Notes: generated by a model from the sequence alone, not told the origin. Positions 8,016-16,479 are shown, counted from the first letter of the stretch. The stretch is DNA of 61,166 bases from an uncultured Oscillospiraceae bacterium (GCA_910588935.1 CAJUSM010000006.1:1-61166); one strand, 5' to 3'. Program-made: numbers and translations.

Positions 8016-9650
8016 TTACCCCCGGTTTTGGGCCTCTACCAGCCGGACGCCGCAATACAGCTCCCGCAGCTTGGGCTTTTCAATTTTTCCGGTGGCGTTG
8101 CGGGGCACTGGGGCAAAAATAATTTTTCTGGGCCGCTTGTACCGGGGCAGCCCGGCGCAGAAGTCCATAATATCCTCTTGGGTGCAGGAGGCCCCTTCTT
8201 TCACCTGAATAATTGCCGCGGCGATTTCACCCAGCCGGGGGTCTGGCAGGCCGATGACCGCCACATCGTGAATTTTTTCGCAGGCAGCCAAAAAGGTCTC
8301 AATCTGCACCGGGTACAGGTTTTCGCCGCCAGAAATAATCACGTCCTTTTTCCGGTCCACCAAGAAGATAAAGCCCTCCTCGTCCTGCCGGGCCATGTCT
8401 CCGGTGTGAAGCCAGGGCCCCTCTAGGGCCTGGGCGGTGGCCTGGGGGTCTCGGTAATAGCCCTCCATTACGCCGCCGCCCTTTACGCACAGCTCGCCTA
8501 CCTCCCCCTGGGGCACAGGCTGGCCCTGGTCGTCTACAATTTTAACCTCCCAGCCGTAGCCAGGCACGCCAATGGCGCCCACCTTGTGGGGGTGGTCCAT
8601 GCCCAGGTGCACGCAGCCAGGGCCGGTGGACTCGGAGAGGCCATAGTTGGTATCGTATTTGTGGTGGGGAAAGTAGCTCCACCAGTGCTTTACCAGGCTG
8701 GGGGGCACAGGCTGGGCCCCAATGTGCATTAGCCGCCACTGGTCCAGCTGGTAATCGGCCAGGGCCAGCTCTCCCCGGTCCAAGGCAGCCAGAATATCCT
8801 GGGCCCAGGGCACCAGCAGCCACACAATGGTGCAGCCCTCTCCAGAAACAGCCTCTAAAATGGCCTTGGGAGAGTTGCCCTTGAGCAGCACAGCCTTGCC
8901 CCCGGTGAACAGGGAGCCAAACCAGTGCATTTTTGCGCCGGTATGGTAAAGGGGCGGAATGCAGAGGAACACATCCTCCCGGGTGGTTTCGTGGTGGATG
9001 GCCTCCATACGGGCAGACTGGAGCAAGGCGGCGTGGCGGAGCAGAATGGCCTTTGGAAAGCCTGTGGTGCCAGAGGAGTAGTAGATGGCGGCCAGGTCCT
9101 GGTCATCGATTAAAACCTTAGGCGGGGCGCTGGAGCAGTTGGCGGCGGCCCGGTGGTAGTCTTCGGCAAAGGAAGGGCAGACCTCGCCTACAAAAAAGAG
9201 CAGGCGCTCCCGGGCCATAGAGGCGGCGATGGACTCTACCCGGCCAATGAACTCTGGGCCAAAAAAGAGGATATCCGCGTTGGCTAGGCGGACACAGTAG
9301 TCGATTTCTTCCGCTGTATAGCGAAAGTTCAGGGGCACGGCCACAGCCCCGGTTTTTAATATGCCAAAATAAATAGGCAGCCATTCCAGGCAGTTCATAA
9401 GCAGGAGCGCCACCTTTTGGCCTTTGCCAATGCCCTTGCTTAAAAGCAGGTTGGCCACCCGGTTGGCCTTTTCATCGAAAACAGACCAGGTGATCTCCCG
9501 GCGGTAGGGGGCGGGGCCGGTGGGCTGGATGAGCTCGTACTCCTTCCAGGTAACCCTGGGGGCCTCTTGGAGCTGAGGGTTAATTTCCACCAGGGCGGTA
9601 TCTTCGCCAAAAAGCTTGCTGTTGCGCTCCAGCAAATCGGTAATGGGCAT
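8016..9650 (-). CDS. AMP-forming acyl/aryl-CoA ligase
   Basis: 544 residues of the ANL superfamily. The phosphate-binding loop is YYSSGTTGFPKA, then YGLSESTG, the hinge region WLHTGDMARQDEEGFIFLVD with RKKDVIISGGENLYP, and catalytic lysine motif RNATGKIEKPKL. It makes an acyl-adenylate and then the CoA thioester. It is the first gene after the promoter at 9706-9735 and is followed by Dabb, iorA and iorB, so an aromatic acid (arylacetate, arylpropionate or arylacrylate) is the likely substrate. Residues about 35-52 form an extra loop between the N-terminus and the ITWSVFDEKANRVAN segment. The ATG at 9650 is preceded by AAAGAAGGA. Confidence 0.9.
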   Translation of the reverse strand: MPITDLLERNSKLFGEDTALVEINPQLQEAPRVTWKEYELIQPTGPAPYRREITWSVFDEKANRVANLLLSKGIGKGQKVALLLMNCLEWLPIYFGILKTGAVAVPLNFRYTAEEIDYCVRLANADILFFGPEFIGRVESIAASMARERLLFFVGEVCPSFAEDYHRAAANCSSAPPKVLIDDQDLAAIYYSSGTTGFPKAILLRHAALLQSARMEAIHHETTREDVFLCIPPLYHTGAKMHWFGSLFTGGKAVLLKGNSPKAILEAVSGEGCTIVWLLVPWAQDILAALDRGELALADYQLDQWRLMHIGAQPVPPSLVKHWWSYFPHHKYDTNYGLSESTGPGCVHLGMDHPHKVGAIGVPGYGWEVKIVDDQGQPVPQGEVGELCVKGGGVMEGYYRDPQATAQALEGPWLHTGDMARQDEEGFIFLVDRKKDVIISGGENLYPVQIETFLAACEKIHDVAVIGLPDPRLGEIAAAIIQVKEGASCTQEDIMDFCAGLPRYKRPRKIIFAPVPRNATGKIEKPKLRELYCGVRLVEAQNRG

Positions 9651-9705
9651 GGAAACAGTCCTTCTTTCCAGATTTTTTCAGGTTTTACGGGAAATTTCTC
9701 ACTTT

Positions 9706-9735
9706 ATTTTAGCGTATTGGCAGGGGAGATGTCAA
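9706..9735 (-). promoter_or_regulatory. Predicted sigma-A promoter of the aryl-CoA operon
   Basis: On the minus strand TTGACA, 18 bp, TAAAAT, about 55 bp before the ligase ATG. It is divergent from the GH2 promoter; the two -35 boxes are 80 bp apart, leaving room for a shared regulator. I did not identify an operator. Confidence 0.7.
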
Positions 9736-9814
9736 GGACGGGTTTGCGGGGGGGAAGAAAGGGCGGCGCCGCTGTTTTGTGGCAAAAAAATCTTCCGTTT
9801 TTCTCCCTTTGCCA

Positions 9815-9843
9815 TTGACTCCCCTTCTCAAACTTGCTATAGT
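9815..9843 (+). promoter_or_regulatory. Predicted sigma-A promoter of the GH2 gene
   Basis: TTGACT, 17 bp, TATAGT, followed by a leader of about 45 bases to the ATG at 9895. Confidence 0.7.
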
Positions 9844-9894
9844 TACCCCATAGCCCTACCAAAATTATATTATTTCCTGAAAGGAACAACTCCT

Positions 9895-11646
9895 ATGGCG
9901 ATTAGAACCGAATTCCCCCGCCCAGACCGCCTGCGCCCCCATTGGCTTACCCTAAACGGCCAGTGGCAGTTTGCCTTTGACCAGAACAACCAGGGGCTGC
10001 GGGACAGATGGTATGAAAAGCCTGATTTTCCCCTGCGGATTGAGGTGCCTTTCCCTTACCAAAGCCAGCTTTCCGGCATAAACAGCCAGGAGCACCAGGA
10101 TGTGGTATGGTACAGCCGGGCCTTTACCCTTACCCCAGACCTTATGTCCTGCCGCCGGCTGCTTCATTTTGGCGCGGTAGACTACAAGGCCGATGTTTGG
10201 CTGGACGGCCAGCACCTGGGGGGCCACGAGGGCGGGTACTCGGACTTTACCTTTGACATTACAGACCTTACAGCGGCCGGGGGCGAGCATGTGCTAACCC
10301 TGCGCTGCGAGGACCGGCTGGATACCCACCAACCCCGGGGCAAGCAGAGCTACCGGCCAGAGCCCTTTGCCTGCTGGTATACCCCTGTTACCGGCATTTG
10401 GCAAAGCGTTTGGCTGGAAGGGGTGGGAGAGTACTATCCCCAAGACTTCCGCCTGACCCCTGATGTGGACAACGGCATGGTGAAAGCGGAGGTTACCCTA
10501 AACGAGATCCCCGCCCAAGGGGCTCTGGTCCGGCTGACAGTGTCTTTTCAAGGGGGCTTTGTGGCCCAGCAAACTGTGGAGGCCCGAGACCGGTTTGTAC
10601 AGGCGGGCGTTTACCTGGGCCATAACGAGGAGATCAGCGGCCTGCAGCTGTGGTGGCCCCAAAGCCCCAACCTTTACGACCTGGCCATTGAGATAGTGGT
10701 TGAGGGAGAGGTTGCCGACCGGGTGGATACCTACTTTGGCATGCGGAAAATCGAGGTGGTGGGCAGCAGGGTGCTGCTGAATAACTCGCCCCTGTACCAG
10801 CGGCTGGTTTTAGACCAGGGCTATTGGCCAGACGGCCTGCTTACCGCCCCCAGTGCCGAGGCCCTGCGCCGGGATGTGGAGCTGACCCTGCAGATGGGCT
10901 ATAACGGGGCCAGAAAGCACCAGAAATTTGAGGATCCCATCTACTTATATTGGGCAGACAAGCTGGGCCTGCTGGTGTGGAGCGAGCTGCCCAGCGCCTA
11001 CTGGCTGCGGGACAGCGAGAAGCGCAGCCTCATCCGGGACCTCTCCCAGGCCATCCGCCGGGACTACAACCATCCCTCTATTATTGTATGGACCCCCCTG
11101 AACGAGTCTTGGGGCGTGCCGGCTATCCAGAGCCAAAAGGAGGCCCAGCGGCTGAACGACTGCCTGTACCACCTGGTGTATACCTTGGACGGCACCCGGC
11201 TGGTATCTGGAAACGACGGCTGGGAACAGGCCATGACAGACCTGGCCACCGTGCATGACTATACCGCCTGGCCCCAGGACCTAAGCCCGGATTACCGGCA
11301 GCCAGGGGCCGTGCTGGAGGCCGGGCCCAGCGGCAAGATGGTTACTGCCCGGGGCTACTGCCACCAGGGCAAGCCTATGATCTTTAGCGAGTTTGGGGGC
11401 ATTGCCATGGCCAAGGACCAGGAGGGCGAGAACTGGGGCTACAATGGGGCTGTGGCCGACGAAAAGGCGTTTTTAGACCGGTTTGGGGCAATTACCCAGG
11501 GCGCAAAGGAGCTGCCTGGGTTCTGGGGCTACTGCTACACCCAGCTGACCGATGTGTTTCAGGAGGTAAACGGCCTGCTGGATATGGACAGAAACCCCAA
11601 GGCGGACCTGGAGGAGATTCGGAAAATCAACCTGGGTTCCTGCTAA
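9895..11646 (+). CDS. Glycoside hydrolase family 2 (beta-galactosidase/beta-glucuronidase-like)
   Basis: 583 residues. A jelly-roll sugar-binding domain (about 1-175), an Ig-like sandwich (about 180-285) and a TIM barrel follow the GH2 order. The predicted acid/base Glu lies in VWTPLNESWG and the nucleophile Glu in IFSEFGG. There is no signal peptide, so it acts inside the cell on imported glycosides. AAGGA lies nine bases before the ATG at 9895, which matches the N-terminus MAIRTEFPRPDRLRPHW; the frame extends further upstream but crosses the promoter. Substrate specificity within GH2 is not clear. It is monocistronic, ended by the terminator at 11697-11738. Confidence 0.92.
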   Translation: MAIRTEFPRPDRLRPHWLTLNGQWQFAFDQNNQGLRDRWYEKPDFPLRIEVPFPYQSQLSGINSQEHQDVVWYSRAFTLTPDLMSCRRLLHFGAVDYKADVWLDGQHLGGHEGGYSDFTFDITDLTAAGGEHVLTLRCEDRLDTHQPRGKQSYRPEPFACWYTPVTGIWQSVWLEGVGEYYPQDFRLTPDVDNGMVKAEVTLNEIPAQGALVRLTVSFQGGFVAQQTVEARDRFVQAGVYLGHNEEISGLQLWWPQSPNLYDLAIEIVVEGEVADRVDTYFGMRKIEVVGSRVLLNNSPLYQRLVLDQGYWPDGLLTAPSAEALRRDVELTLQMGYNGARKHQKFEDPIYLYWADKLGLLVWSELPSAYWLRDSEKRSLIRDLSQAIRRDYNHPSIIVWTPLNESWGVPAIQSQKEAQRLNDCLYHLVYTLDGTRLVSGNDGWEQAMTDLATVHDYTAWPQDLSPDYRQPGAVLEAGPSGKMVTARGYCHQGKPMIFSEFGGIAMAKDQEGENWGYNGAVADEKAFLDRFGAITQGAKELPGFWGYCYTQLTDVFQEVNGLLDMDRNPKADLEEIRKINLGSC

Positions 11647-11696
11647 GCAAGCCCTAAGGACTTCTGCTGGCTAAAACATAGAAGGCATAGAGAGCG

Positions 11697-11738
11697 AAAA
11701 ATCAGCCTTCCCTATAAAAGCGGGAGGGCTGATTTTTT
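11697..11738 (+). terminator. Rho-independent terminator of the GH2 gene
   Basis: ATCAGCCTTCCC, nine-base loop, GGGAGGGCTGAT, then TTTTT. Twelve base pairs with one G-T pair. A upstream runs make it usable in both directions. Confidence 0.85.
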
Positions 11739-11875
11739 AGTGTTACACAAATTTAGCTGATAAAGAATTATTGTGTTGGTAATGTAATCCGGTTTCTCGA
11801 ATTGAATGATAATGGGTATGTAAAGATTTTGAAAAATCACAAAAAGACGATGAAAATCATTGGTAAAAAGAGAGA

Positions 11876-11892
11876 TGACGAAACATGACGAA
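11876..11892 (+). promoter_or_regulatory. Two tandem 0A boxes upstream of spo0A
   Basis: TGACGAA occurs at 11876-11882 and 11886-11892, a spacing of exactly ten bases, so both face the same side of the helix. Both fit the known Spo0A-binding consensus TGNCGAA. They lie about 80-95 bp upstream of the -35 box, consistent with autoregulation (inference). Confidence 0.6.
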
Positions 11893-11970
11893 ATAAAGGT
11901 TTTCGCCATAATGCGACAGGTTCCTCCAGGAATTGACAGGATAAATTTCCGGTTATTTCTCAATTAGCAC

Positions 11971-11999
11971 TTGCGAGAAACCTCGGGTTATGGTAAAAT
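11971..11999 (+). promoter_or_regulatory. Predicted spo0A promoter
   Basis: TTGCGA, 17 bp, TAAAAT. The transcript would start near 12006, giving a leader of under 30 bases. No clear sigma-H type promoter was seen. Confidence 0.55.
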
Positions 12000-12032
12000 T
12001 TATTCACATTAAAAACCCCGAGGAGGTTTCGC
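11973..12032 (+). promoter_or_regulatory. Inverted repeat spanning the spo0A promoter and SD
   Basis: Left arm 11973-11987 (GCGAGAAACCTCGGG) can pair with right arm 12017-12032 (CCCGAGGAGGTTTCGC) with small bulges. The right arm contains the SD AGGAGG. If transcription starts upstream of 11973 this would hide the SD; if it starts at the promoter given here the left arm is not in the RNA and the repeat would instead act as DNA. Confidence 0.45.
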
Positions 12033-12794
12033 ATGGAAAAGCAGATAAAGGTACTGATAAGTTCAGAAGACGGCGAATGGTCGGCTGGGCCTTTGGAAAA
12101 ACTGAGGCAGCGGGGCGCTGCCGTCCTGCTGGTAGAGCGGGACGGAGCGCGGCTGCTTCAACGGATCCGAGAGGAGAAACCCCATGTAGTGTTAATGGAG
12201 CTGTTTATGCCCCATATGGACGCATTGAGCGTAATGCGAGCGGTGGCGGAAGACCGGGCACAAAAGCCGGTATACATAATAACAGCCTCTTACAGAACGC
12301 CCACGCTGGAGAGAGAAGTGCTTGCCGCGGGGGCGGCGCATTTTGTGGTTTCTCCATATGACAAGGAGGAAATGGCAGAGCGGATGCTTTCGGCTTACAC
12401 GGCGCGGGACAGGCGCCAAGAGCTGGAAAGCGGCGACGCCAAGCTGAAACTCCAGGTTACGGAGATACTGCACCAGATTGGCGTTCCGGCCCATATTAAG
12501 GGCTACCACTACCTGCGGGACTCCATTATTATGGCAATTGAGAATCCCGAAATTATCAATGCGGTGACAAAGCAGCTGTACCCAAGCGTTGCAAAACACT
12601 ACGCCACCACCAGTTCCCGGGTGGAGCGGGCAATCCGGCATGCAATAGAGGTTGCATGGGACCGGGGAGATGTGGATGTGCTGAACTCCTATTTCGGCTA
12701 TACAATTCACAATACCCGGGGAAAGCCCACGAACAGCGAGTTTATTGCCATGATCTCAGATAAGCTTTGTTTACAGGCGGCAGGAACGCCTTAA
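12033..12794 (+). CDS. spo0A: Spo0A-type sporulation master regulator with degenerate receiver
   Basis: 253 residues. The C-terminal domain (about 138-250) is typical Spo0A: ILHQIGVPAHIKGYHYLRDS and the recognition helix region TTSSRVERAIRHAIEVAWDR, nearly identical to characterised Spo0A, then GKPTNSEFIAMISDKL. The N-terminal receiver (1-120) aligns end to end, but against the B. subtilis protein Asp10 becomes Ser11, the phospho-acceptor Asp56 becomes Glu56 (VVLMELFMPHMD) and the conserved Lys of ILKPFD becomes Ser107 (VVSPYD). Thr84 is kept. It should bind 0A boxes but probably cannot be phosphorylated in the normal way (inference). AGGAGG lies six bases before the ATG. It stands alone, without spoIVB beside it. 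Confidence 0.93.
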   Translation: MEKQIKVLISSEDGEWSAGPLEKLRQRGAAVLLVERDGARLLQRIREEKPHVVLMELFMPHMDALSVMRAVAEDRAQKPVYIITASYRTPTLEREVLAAGAAHFVVSPYDKEEMAERMLSAYTARDRRQELESGDAKLKLQVTEILHQIGVPAHIKGYHYLRDSIIMAIENPEIINAVTKQLYPSVAKHYATTSSRVERAIRHAIEVAWDRGDVDVLNSYFGYTIHNTRGKPTNSEFIAMISDKLCLQAAGTP

Positions 12795-12849
12795 CCCTGC
12801 CGTTTTCCTCCCTACGGCTATAAATATAGCACACAATATACGAGGAATG

Positions 12850-12856
12850 TGTCGAA
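12850..12856 (+). promoter_or_regulatory. Isolated 0A-box match downstream of spo0A
   Basis: TGTCGAA, a perfect match to the common form of the box, in the 197-bp gap after spo0A. No promoter or gene start is beside it, so chance is a real possibility. Confidence 0.25.
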
Positions 12857-12942
12857 ATATGGGAGAAAACCGGCTCTTATTGTAAAATTGAGATGAACGA
12901 ACGCTATATTTAGTGGAAACAGGAAGTTTTTGAAAGTTTGTG

Positions 12943-12998
12943 CCGCTAAAGTAAGGGAGCTCCCAAGGGGGCTCCCTTACTTTGTGGGGATTTAGCGG
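12943..12998. terminator. Bidirectional terminator between spo0A and the Ca2+-ATPase gene
   Basis: AAAGTAAGGGAGC and GCTCCCTTACTTT form a perfect 13-bp stem at 12948-12983. An outer pair CCGCTAAA/TTTAGCGG at 12943-12950 and 12991-12998 could compete for the A and T ends. It serves two convergent genes. Confidence 0.75.
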
Positions 12999-15631
12999 GG
13001 CTTTTTTCCCGGTTTTTTGGGGGTTTTTGAGGCCAGCAGCTTTTCTCCCTCTACCGCGGCCAGGGGGAACAGAGAGAGCGCTCCCACCAGGGCCCACTGC
13101 AGGGGAGTAAGGGCCGCCGTGCGGAACACGGCCGCCAAAGGCGGGAACAGGATAACGCTTACCATTAAAAAGGCGCAGATCCCGCAGGCCCAGTTTAGCT
13201 TGGTGTTGGAGAAGATGCCCAGCTCCAGCACCGAGCCCTGGGAGCGCATGTTGTAGCTGTGCACCAGCTGGGAAAGGCTGAGCACCCCAAAGGCCATAGT
13301 TCGGCCAATAACCGGCTCCATGGGGTTGGGGTCGAACCAAACCCGGCCTATGGTGTAGGCTACCAGGGCCAGGGCGCCTACCAGGCAGCCCTCTAGGGCC
13401 ACAGAAAGGCCCATGCCGCCGGAAAACACGCTTTCGTTCCGGGGGTGGGGGGGCTCCTCCATTACATCCCTGGGGATGGGCTCGGCCCCCAGGGCCAAGG
13501 CGGGCAAAGAGTCGGTAACCAGGTTGACCCAAAGAAGCTGGATGGCCAGCAGTGGGGTGGGGGCCTGGAGCAGAAAGGCGGCAAACACCACCAGAATTTC
13601 GCCAATATTGCAGGAGAGCAAAAAGTGGATGGTTTTGCGGATATTGGCGTAAATGCCCCTGCCCTCCCGCACGGCGGCTACAATGGTGGAAAAATTGTCG
13701 TCGGTAAGCACCATATCCGCGGCAGATTTGGCGGTTTCGGTGCCGGTTTTGCCCATGGCGCAGCCAATATCCGCGGCCTTTAGGGCGGGGGCGTCGTTTA
13801 CCCCGTCGCCGGTCATGGCCACTACCAGCCCCAGGCGCTGGCAGGCTTTTACCAACTTTACCTTGTGCTCTGGGGAGACCCGGGCAAAAACCCGGCACTG
13901 CTGTATTTTTTTGGCCAGCTCTCCCTCGGTAAGGCGGTCTAGCTCGGCCCCGGTGATGGCCTTGCTCTCTGGGCCTGCAATGCCAATTCTCCGGGCGATG
14001 GCCAAGGCGGTGGCAGCGTGGTCCCCGGTAATCATAACAGGGGTGATGCCTGCCCGGCGGCACTCTAGCACAGCGGCCCTTGCCTCTTTCCGGGGCGGGT
14101 CCTCCATGCCCACTAGGCCGCAAAAGGTGAGGCCGCTTTCTGTTTGCCGGTCGTCGGCGGGGAGATGGTCTACATCTTTATAGGCCACGGCCAGCACCCG
14201 CAGGGCCTGGCCCGCCAGCTGGGAGTTATCGGAAAGCAGCTTTGCCTTGGCGGAGCCGGAAAGCGGGGAGATAGAGGAGCCCCGAAGCTGGCTGGCGCAC
14301 CGGGCAATCAGCACATCTGGGGCGCCCTTGGAAATAATGCGGTAGCCGGTGGGGGTTTTGTGGGCGGTGGTCATCATTTTTCGGGCAGAGGAAAAGGGGA
14401 TTTCCCCCACCCTGGGGTATTCCTGGTCTAGGCTGGCCTTTTCCCGGCGGCAGGCGGCTAGAAAGGCGGTTTCGGTGGGGTCTCCTGTATACCCGCCCTC
14501 CCCGGCCTCGGAATTGCTGCACAGAACAGCCAGCTCTAGGGTAAACTGGGCGCCGGTGCCCTCTACTGGCTCGGGGCCAAAGGGGCCGGAATAGGCGGTA
14601 ACCGTCATTTTGTTTTGGGTAAGGGTGCCGGTTTTATCAGAGCAGATTACCTGGGTGCTGCCCAGGGTTTCTACAGCGGGCATATGGCGTACAATGGCCC
14701 TTTTTTGGGCCATGCGCTTTACCCCCATGGCCAGCACAATGGTGACCACCGCGGTAAGGCCCTCGGGAATCGCGGCCACCCCCAGGCTAATGGCGATCAT
14801 GAACATTTCCAGGGGCGGAGTGTGCTGGAGCAGGCCCAAAAGAAAGATTACCCCGCAGATAGCCAGCACTCCCAGGCCCAGCGCCTTGCCGGTTTGCCGG
14901 AGCTTTTGCTGCAAGGGGGTTTCCGGGGCTTTTTCCTGGTCCAGCAGCCGGGCGATGCGGCCCATGGCGGTATCCATGCCAGTGGAGGCCACCAGCCCCA
15001 GCCCGGCCCCGGAGGCAATGCCGGTGGAGGCAAAAACCATGTTCCGCCGCTCGGCCAGGGGGGCGTCGGAAGAGCAGATCAGGCTTGCGTCCTTTTCCAC
15101 TGGCACAGATTCCCCGGTAAGAGGGGATTCCTCAGCCAGCAGGTCCGCGGACTTCACCAGGCGCAGGTCCGCGGGCACCAGGTCCCCGGCCCGGAGCACC
15201 ACCAGGTCGCCGGGCACCAGCTCCCAGGTTTCCACTGTGTGCTTTTTGCCGCCCCGGATTACCCGGGCATGGGGGGAAGAGAGCTTTTTCAGGGCGTCAA
15301 TGGCCTGGTCGGCCCGAAGCTCCTGAACCGTGCCGATGACAGCGTTGCACACCACAATGGCCAAGATAATAATGGAATCAATATACTCGGTATCCCCCCG
15401 AAGAGAGGAGGCCCAAAAGGACACGCCGGCAGCAGCCAGCAAGATGAGCACCATAAAATCTTTAAATTGGGCAAGAAACCGGGTAATTAGGCTTTGGCGG
15501 CGGGCAGGGCGCAGCTCGTTGCGGCCATATTGGGCCAGGCGTTTGGCGGCCTCGGCCGGAGAGAGGCCCTGAACCGGGTCGGCGGAGAGCTTTTCGGCGG
15601 CCTGCTGCCAGCCGAGGTGATGGAGTTCCAT
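12992..15631 (-). CDS. Calcium-transporting P-type ATPase (type IIA)
   Basis: 879 residues. It pumps Ca2+ out of the cytoplasm using ATP. Order: cation ATPase N-terminus (LGWQQAAEKLSADPVQGLSP), actuator domain with LTGES, M4 with VAAIPEGLTAVVT, which carries the PEGL calcium-site motif, phosphorylation motif DKTGTLTQNK at about residue 331, nucleotide domain, hinge MTGDGVNDAPALKAADIG, and C-terminal M5-M10 (LLSCNIGEILVVFAAFLL, LLWVNLVTDSLPALALG). I start at ATG 15631 (MELHHLGW), with AGGGGGA eight bases upstream; the frame open further upstream has no SD. It is divergent from the PAP2 gene. Mn2+ cannot be excluded as a substrate. Confidence 0.93.
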   Translation of the reverse strand: MELHHLGWQQAAEKLSADPVQGLSPAEAAKRLAQYGRNELRPARRQSLITRFLAQFKDFMVLILLAAAGVSFWASSLRGDTEYIDSIIILAIVVCNAVIGTVQELRADQAIDALKKLSSPHARVIRGGKKHTVETWELVPGDLVVLRAGDLVPADLRLVKSADLLAEESPLTGESVPVEKDASLICSSDAPLAERRNMVFASTGIASGAGLGLVASTGMDTAMGRIARLLDQEKAPETPLQQKLRQTGKALGLGVLAICGVIFLLGLLQHTPPLEMFMIAISLGVAAIPEGLTAVVTIVLAMGVKRMAQKRAIVRHMPAVETLGSTQVICSDKTGTLTQNKMTVTAYSGPFGPEPVEGTGAQFTLELAVLCSNSEAGEGGYTGDPTETAFLAACRREKASLDQEYPRVGEIPFSSARKMMTTAHKTPTGYRIISKGAPDVLIARCASQLRGSSISPLSGSAKAKLLSDNSQLAGQALRVLAVAYKDVDHLPADDRQTESGLTFCGLVGMEDPPRKEARAAVLECRRAGITPVMITGDHAATALAIARRIGIAGPESKAITGAELDRLTEGELAKKIQQCRVFARVSPEHKVKLVKACQRLGLVVAMTGDGVNDAPALKAADIGCAMGKTGTETAKSAADMVLTDDNFSTIVAAVREGRGIYANIRKTIHFLLSCNIGEILVVFAAFLLQAPTPLLAIQLLWVNLVTDSLPALALGAEPIPRDVMEEPPHPRNESVFSGGMGLSVALEGCLVGALALVAYTIGRVWFDPNPMEPVIGRTMAFGVLSLSQLVHSYNMRSQGSVLELGIFSNTKLNWACGICAFLMVSVILFPPLAAVFRTAALTPLQWALVGALSLFPLAAVEGEKLLASKTPKKPGKKPR

Positions 15632-15776
15632 TTTTCCAGTCCCCCTATTGATTGGATTGAGATATTTATATTCGGGGAAAGGGGGAAAGATGACAGCGCC
15701 CATGGGCTGGTTGGTATCTATTATAGAAAAGGGATTTTTGGCAATTTTTCTTTTTCTGGAAATTTTCCCCAAAAGC

Positions 15777-15785
15777 TGGTACAAT
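15777..15785 (+). promoter_or_regulatory. Possible extended -10 promoter of the PAP2 gene
   Basis: TGGTACAAT, an extended -10 with no convincing -35, about 28 bp before the ATG. Confidence 0.3.
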
Positions 15786-15812
15786 GGGGGAAAACAGCAA
15801 GGAGGCAATGGA

Positions 15813-16382
15813 ATGGACGGACTAAATCCTTTTGACCAGGCTATTATGGCCGGCGTGCAGCAGGCCTGCCACAACCTGGTAACAGACGCGGTGTTCCCTG
15901 TGATCACCTATTTAGGGGAAAAGGGGCTTTTTTGGATCGCCCTGGCCCTGGGGCTTGTAATCTTTGGCAAAAAAAGGGGATGGCGGCAGTGGGGCGTGCT
16001 GATGCTGGCCGCCATGGCGGCCGGGCTGCTGGTAGGGGAGCTGGGGATGAAAAACCTGGTGTGCAGGCCTAGGCCTTTTCAGGATTACCCTGGCTTTGCG
16101 CAGCTGCTCATCCCGCCGCCCTCGGGCTTTTCCTTCCCCTCGGGGCACACCTGCGCCTCCTTTGGGGCGGCCACTGTGATTTTTTGGAAGGATAGAAGAT
16201 GGGGCGGCGGAGCGCTGGGGCTGGCGGCGCTGATTGGCTTTTCCCGGGTTTTTCTGTTTGTGCATTATCCCACGGACGTGCTGGCCGGGGCCCTGCTGGG
16301 GGTGCTGTGCGGGCTGGGGGCTGTGGCCCTGGGAAAAAGGCTTTTTGCCGGTTCGTGGCGCGCCTGGTTGGGCGGAAAATGA
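15813..16382 (+). CDS. PAP2-superfamily membrane phosphatase
   Basis: 189 residues with about five membrane segments. The three PAP2 signatures are present: KNLVCRPRP (KX6RP), FPSGHTCAS (PSGH) and SRVFLFVHYPTDV (SRX5HX3D). The family removes phosphate from lipid phosphates such as undecaprenyl pyrophosphate or phosphatidic acid, on the outer face of the membrane. The ATG at 15813 has AAGGAGG seven bases upstream; an ATG five bases earlier is in another frame. It sits where rplJ-rplL usually precede rpoB. Specificity (UppP-like, PgpB-like) cannot be told from sequence alone. Confidence 0.9.
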   Translation: MDGLNPFDQAIMAGVQQACHNLVTDAVFPVITYLGEKGLFWIALALGLVIFGKKRGWRQWGVLMLAAMAAGLLVGELGMKNLVCRPRPFQDYPGFAQLLIPPPSGFSFPSGHTCASFGAATVIFWKDRRWGGGALGLAALIGFSRVFLFVHYPTDVLAGALLGVLCGLGAVALGKRLFAGSWRAWLGGK

Positions 16383-16479
16383 AAAAGGCCCCCATGAAGG
16401 CGGCGGCCGGCGGCGGGGCAAGGGGGATTTGTTTAGGGCTGCAATGCCCATTTTTGGAAGGATGCAGGCAAAAAAATAT

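Larger units (their letters stand above)
11647..12032. other. Regulatory interval between the GH2 gene and spo0A
   Basis: 386 bp. It holds the GH2 terminator, an AT-rich stretch distinctly lower in GC than the flanking genes, tandem TGACGAA boxes, the spo0A promoter and an inverted repeat around the spo0A SD, each listed separately. A frame on the minus strand at 11712-11963 has no SD and is not called. Confidence 0.7.

Noticed and set aside
9616..9894. Upstream extension of the GH2 gene
   Set aside because: It crosses the divergent promoters and encodes no family residues; ATG 9895 has an SD and matches GH2.
11646..11657. GCAAGCCCTAA after the GH2 stop, similar to the MITE end
   Set aside because: Only a short match without a partner end or TA arrangement; chance cannot be excluded.
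11712..11963. 83-residue frame on the minus strand near spo0A
   Set aside because: It has no SD, overlaps the GH2 terminator and spo0A control region, and its composition reflects AT-rich DNA.
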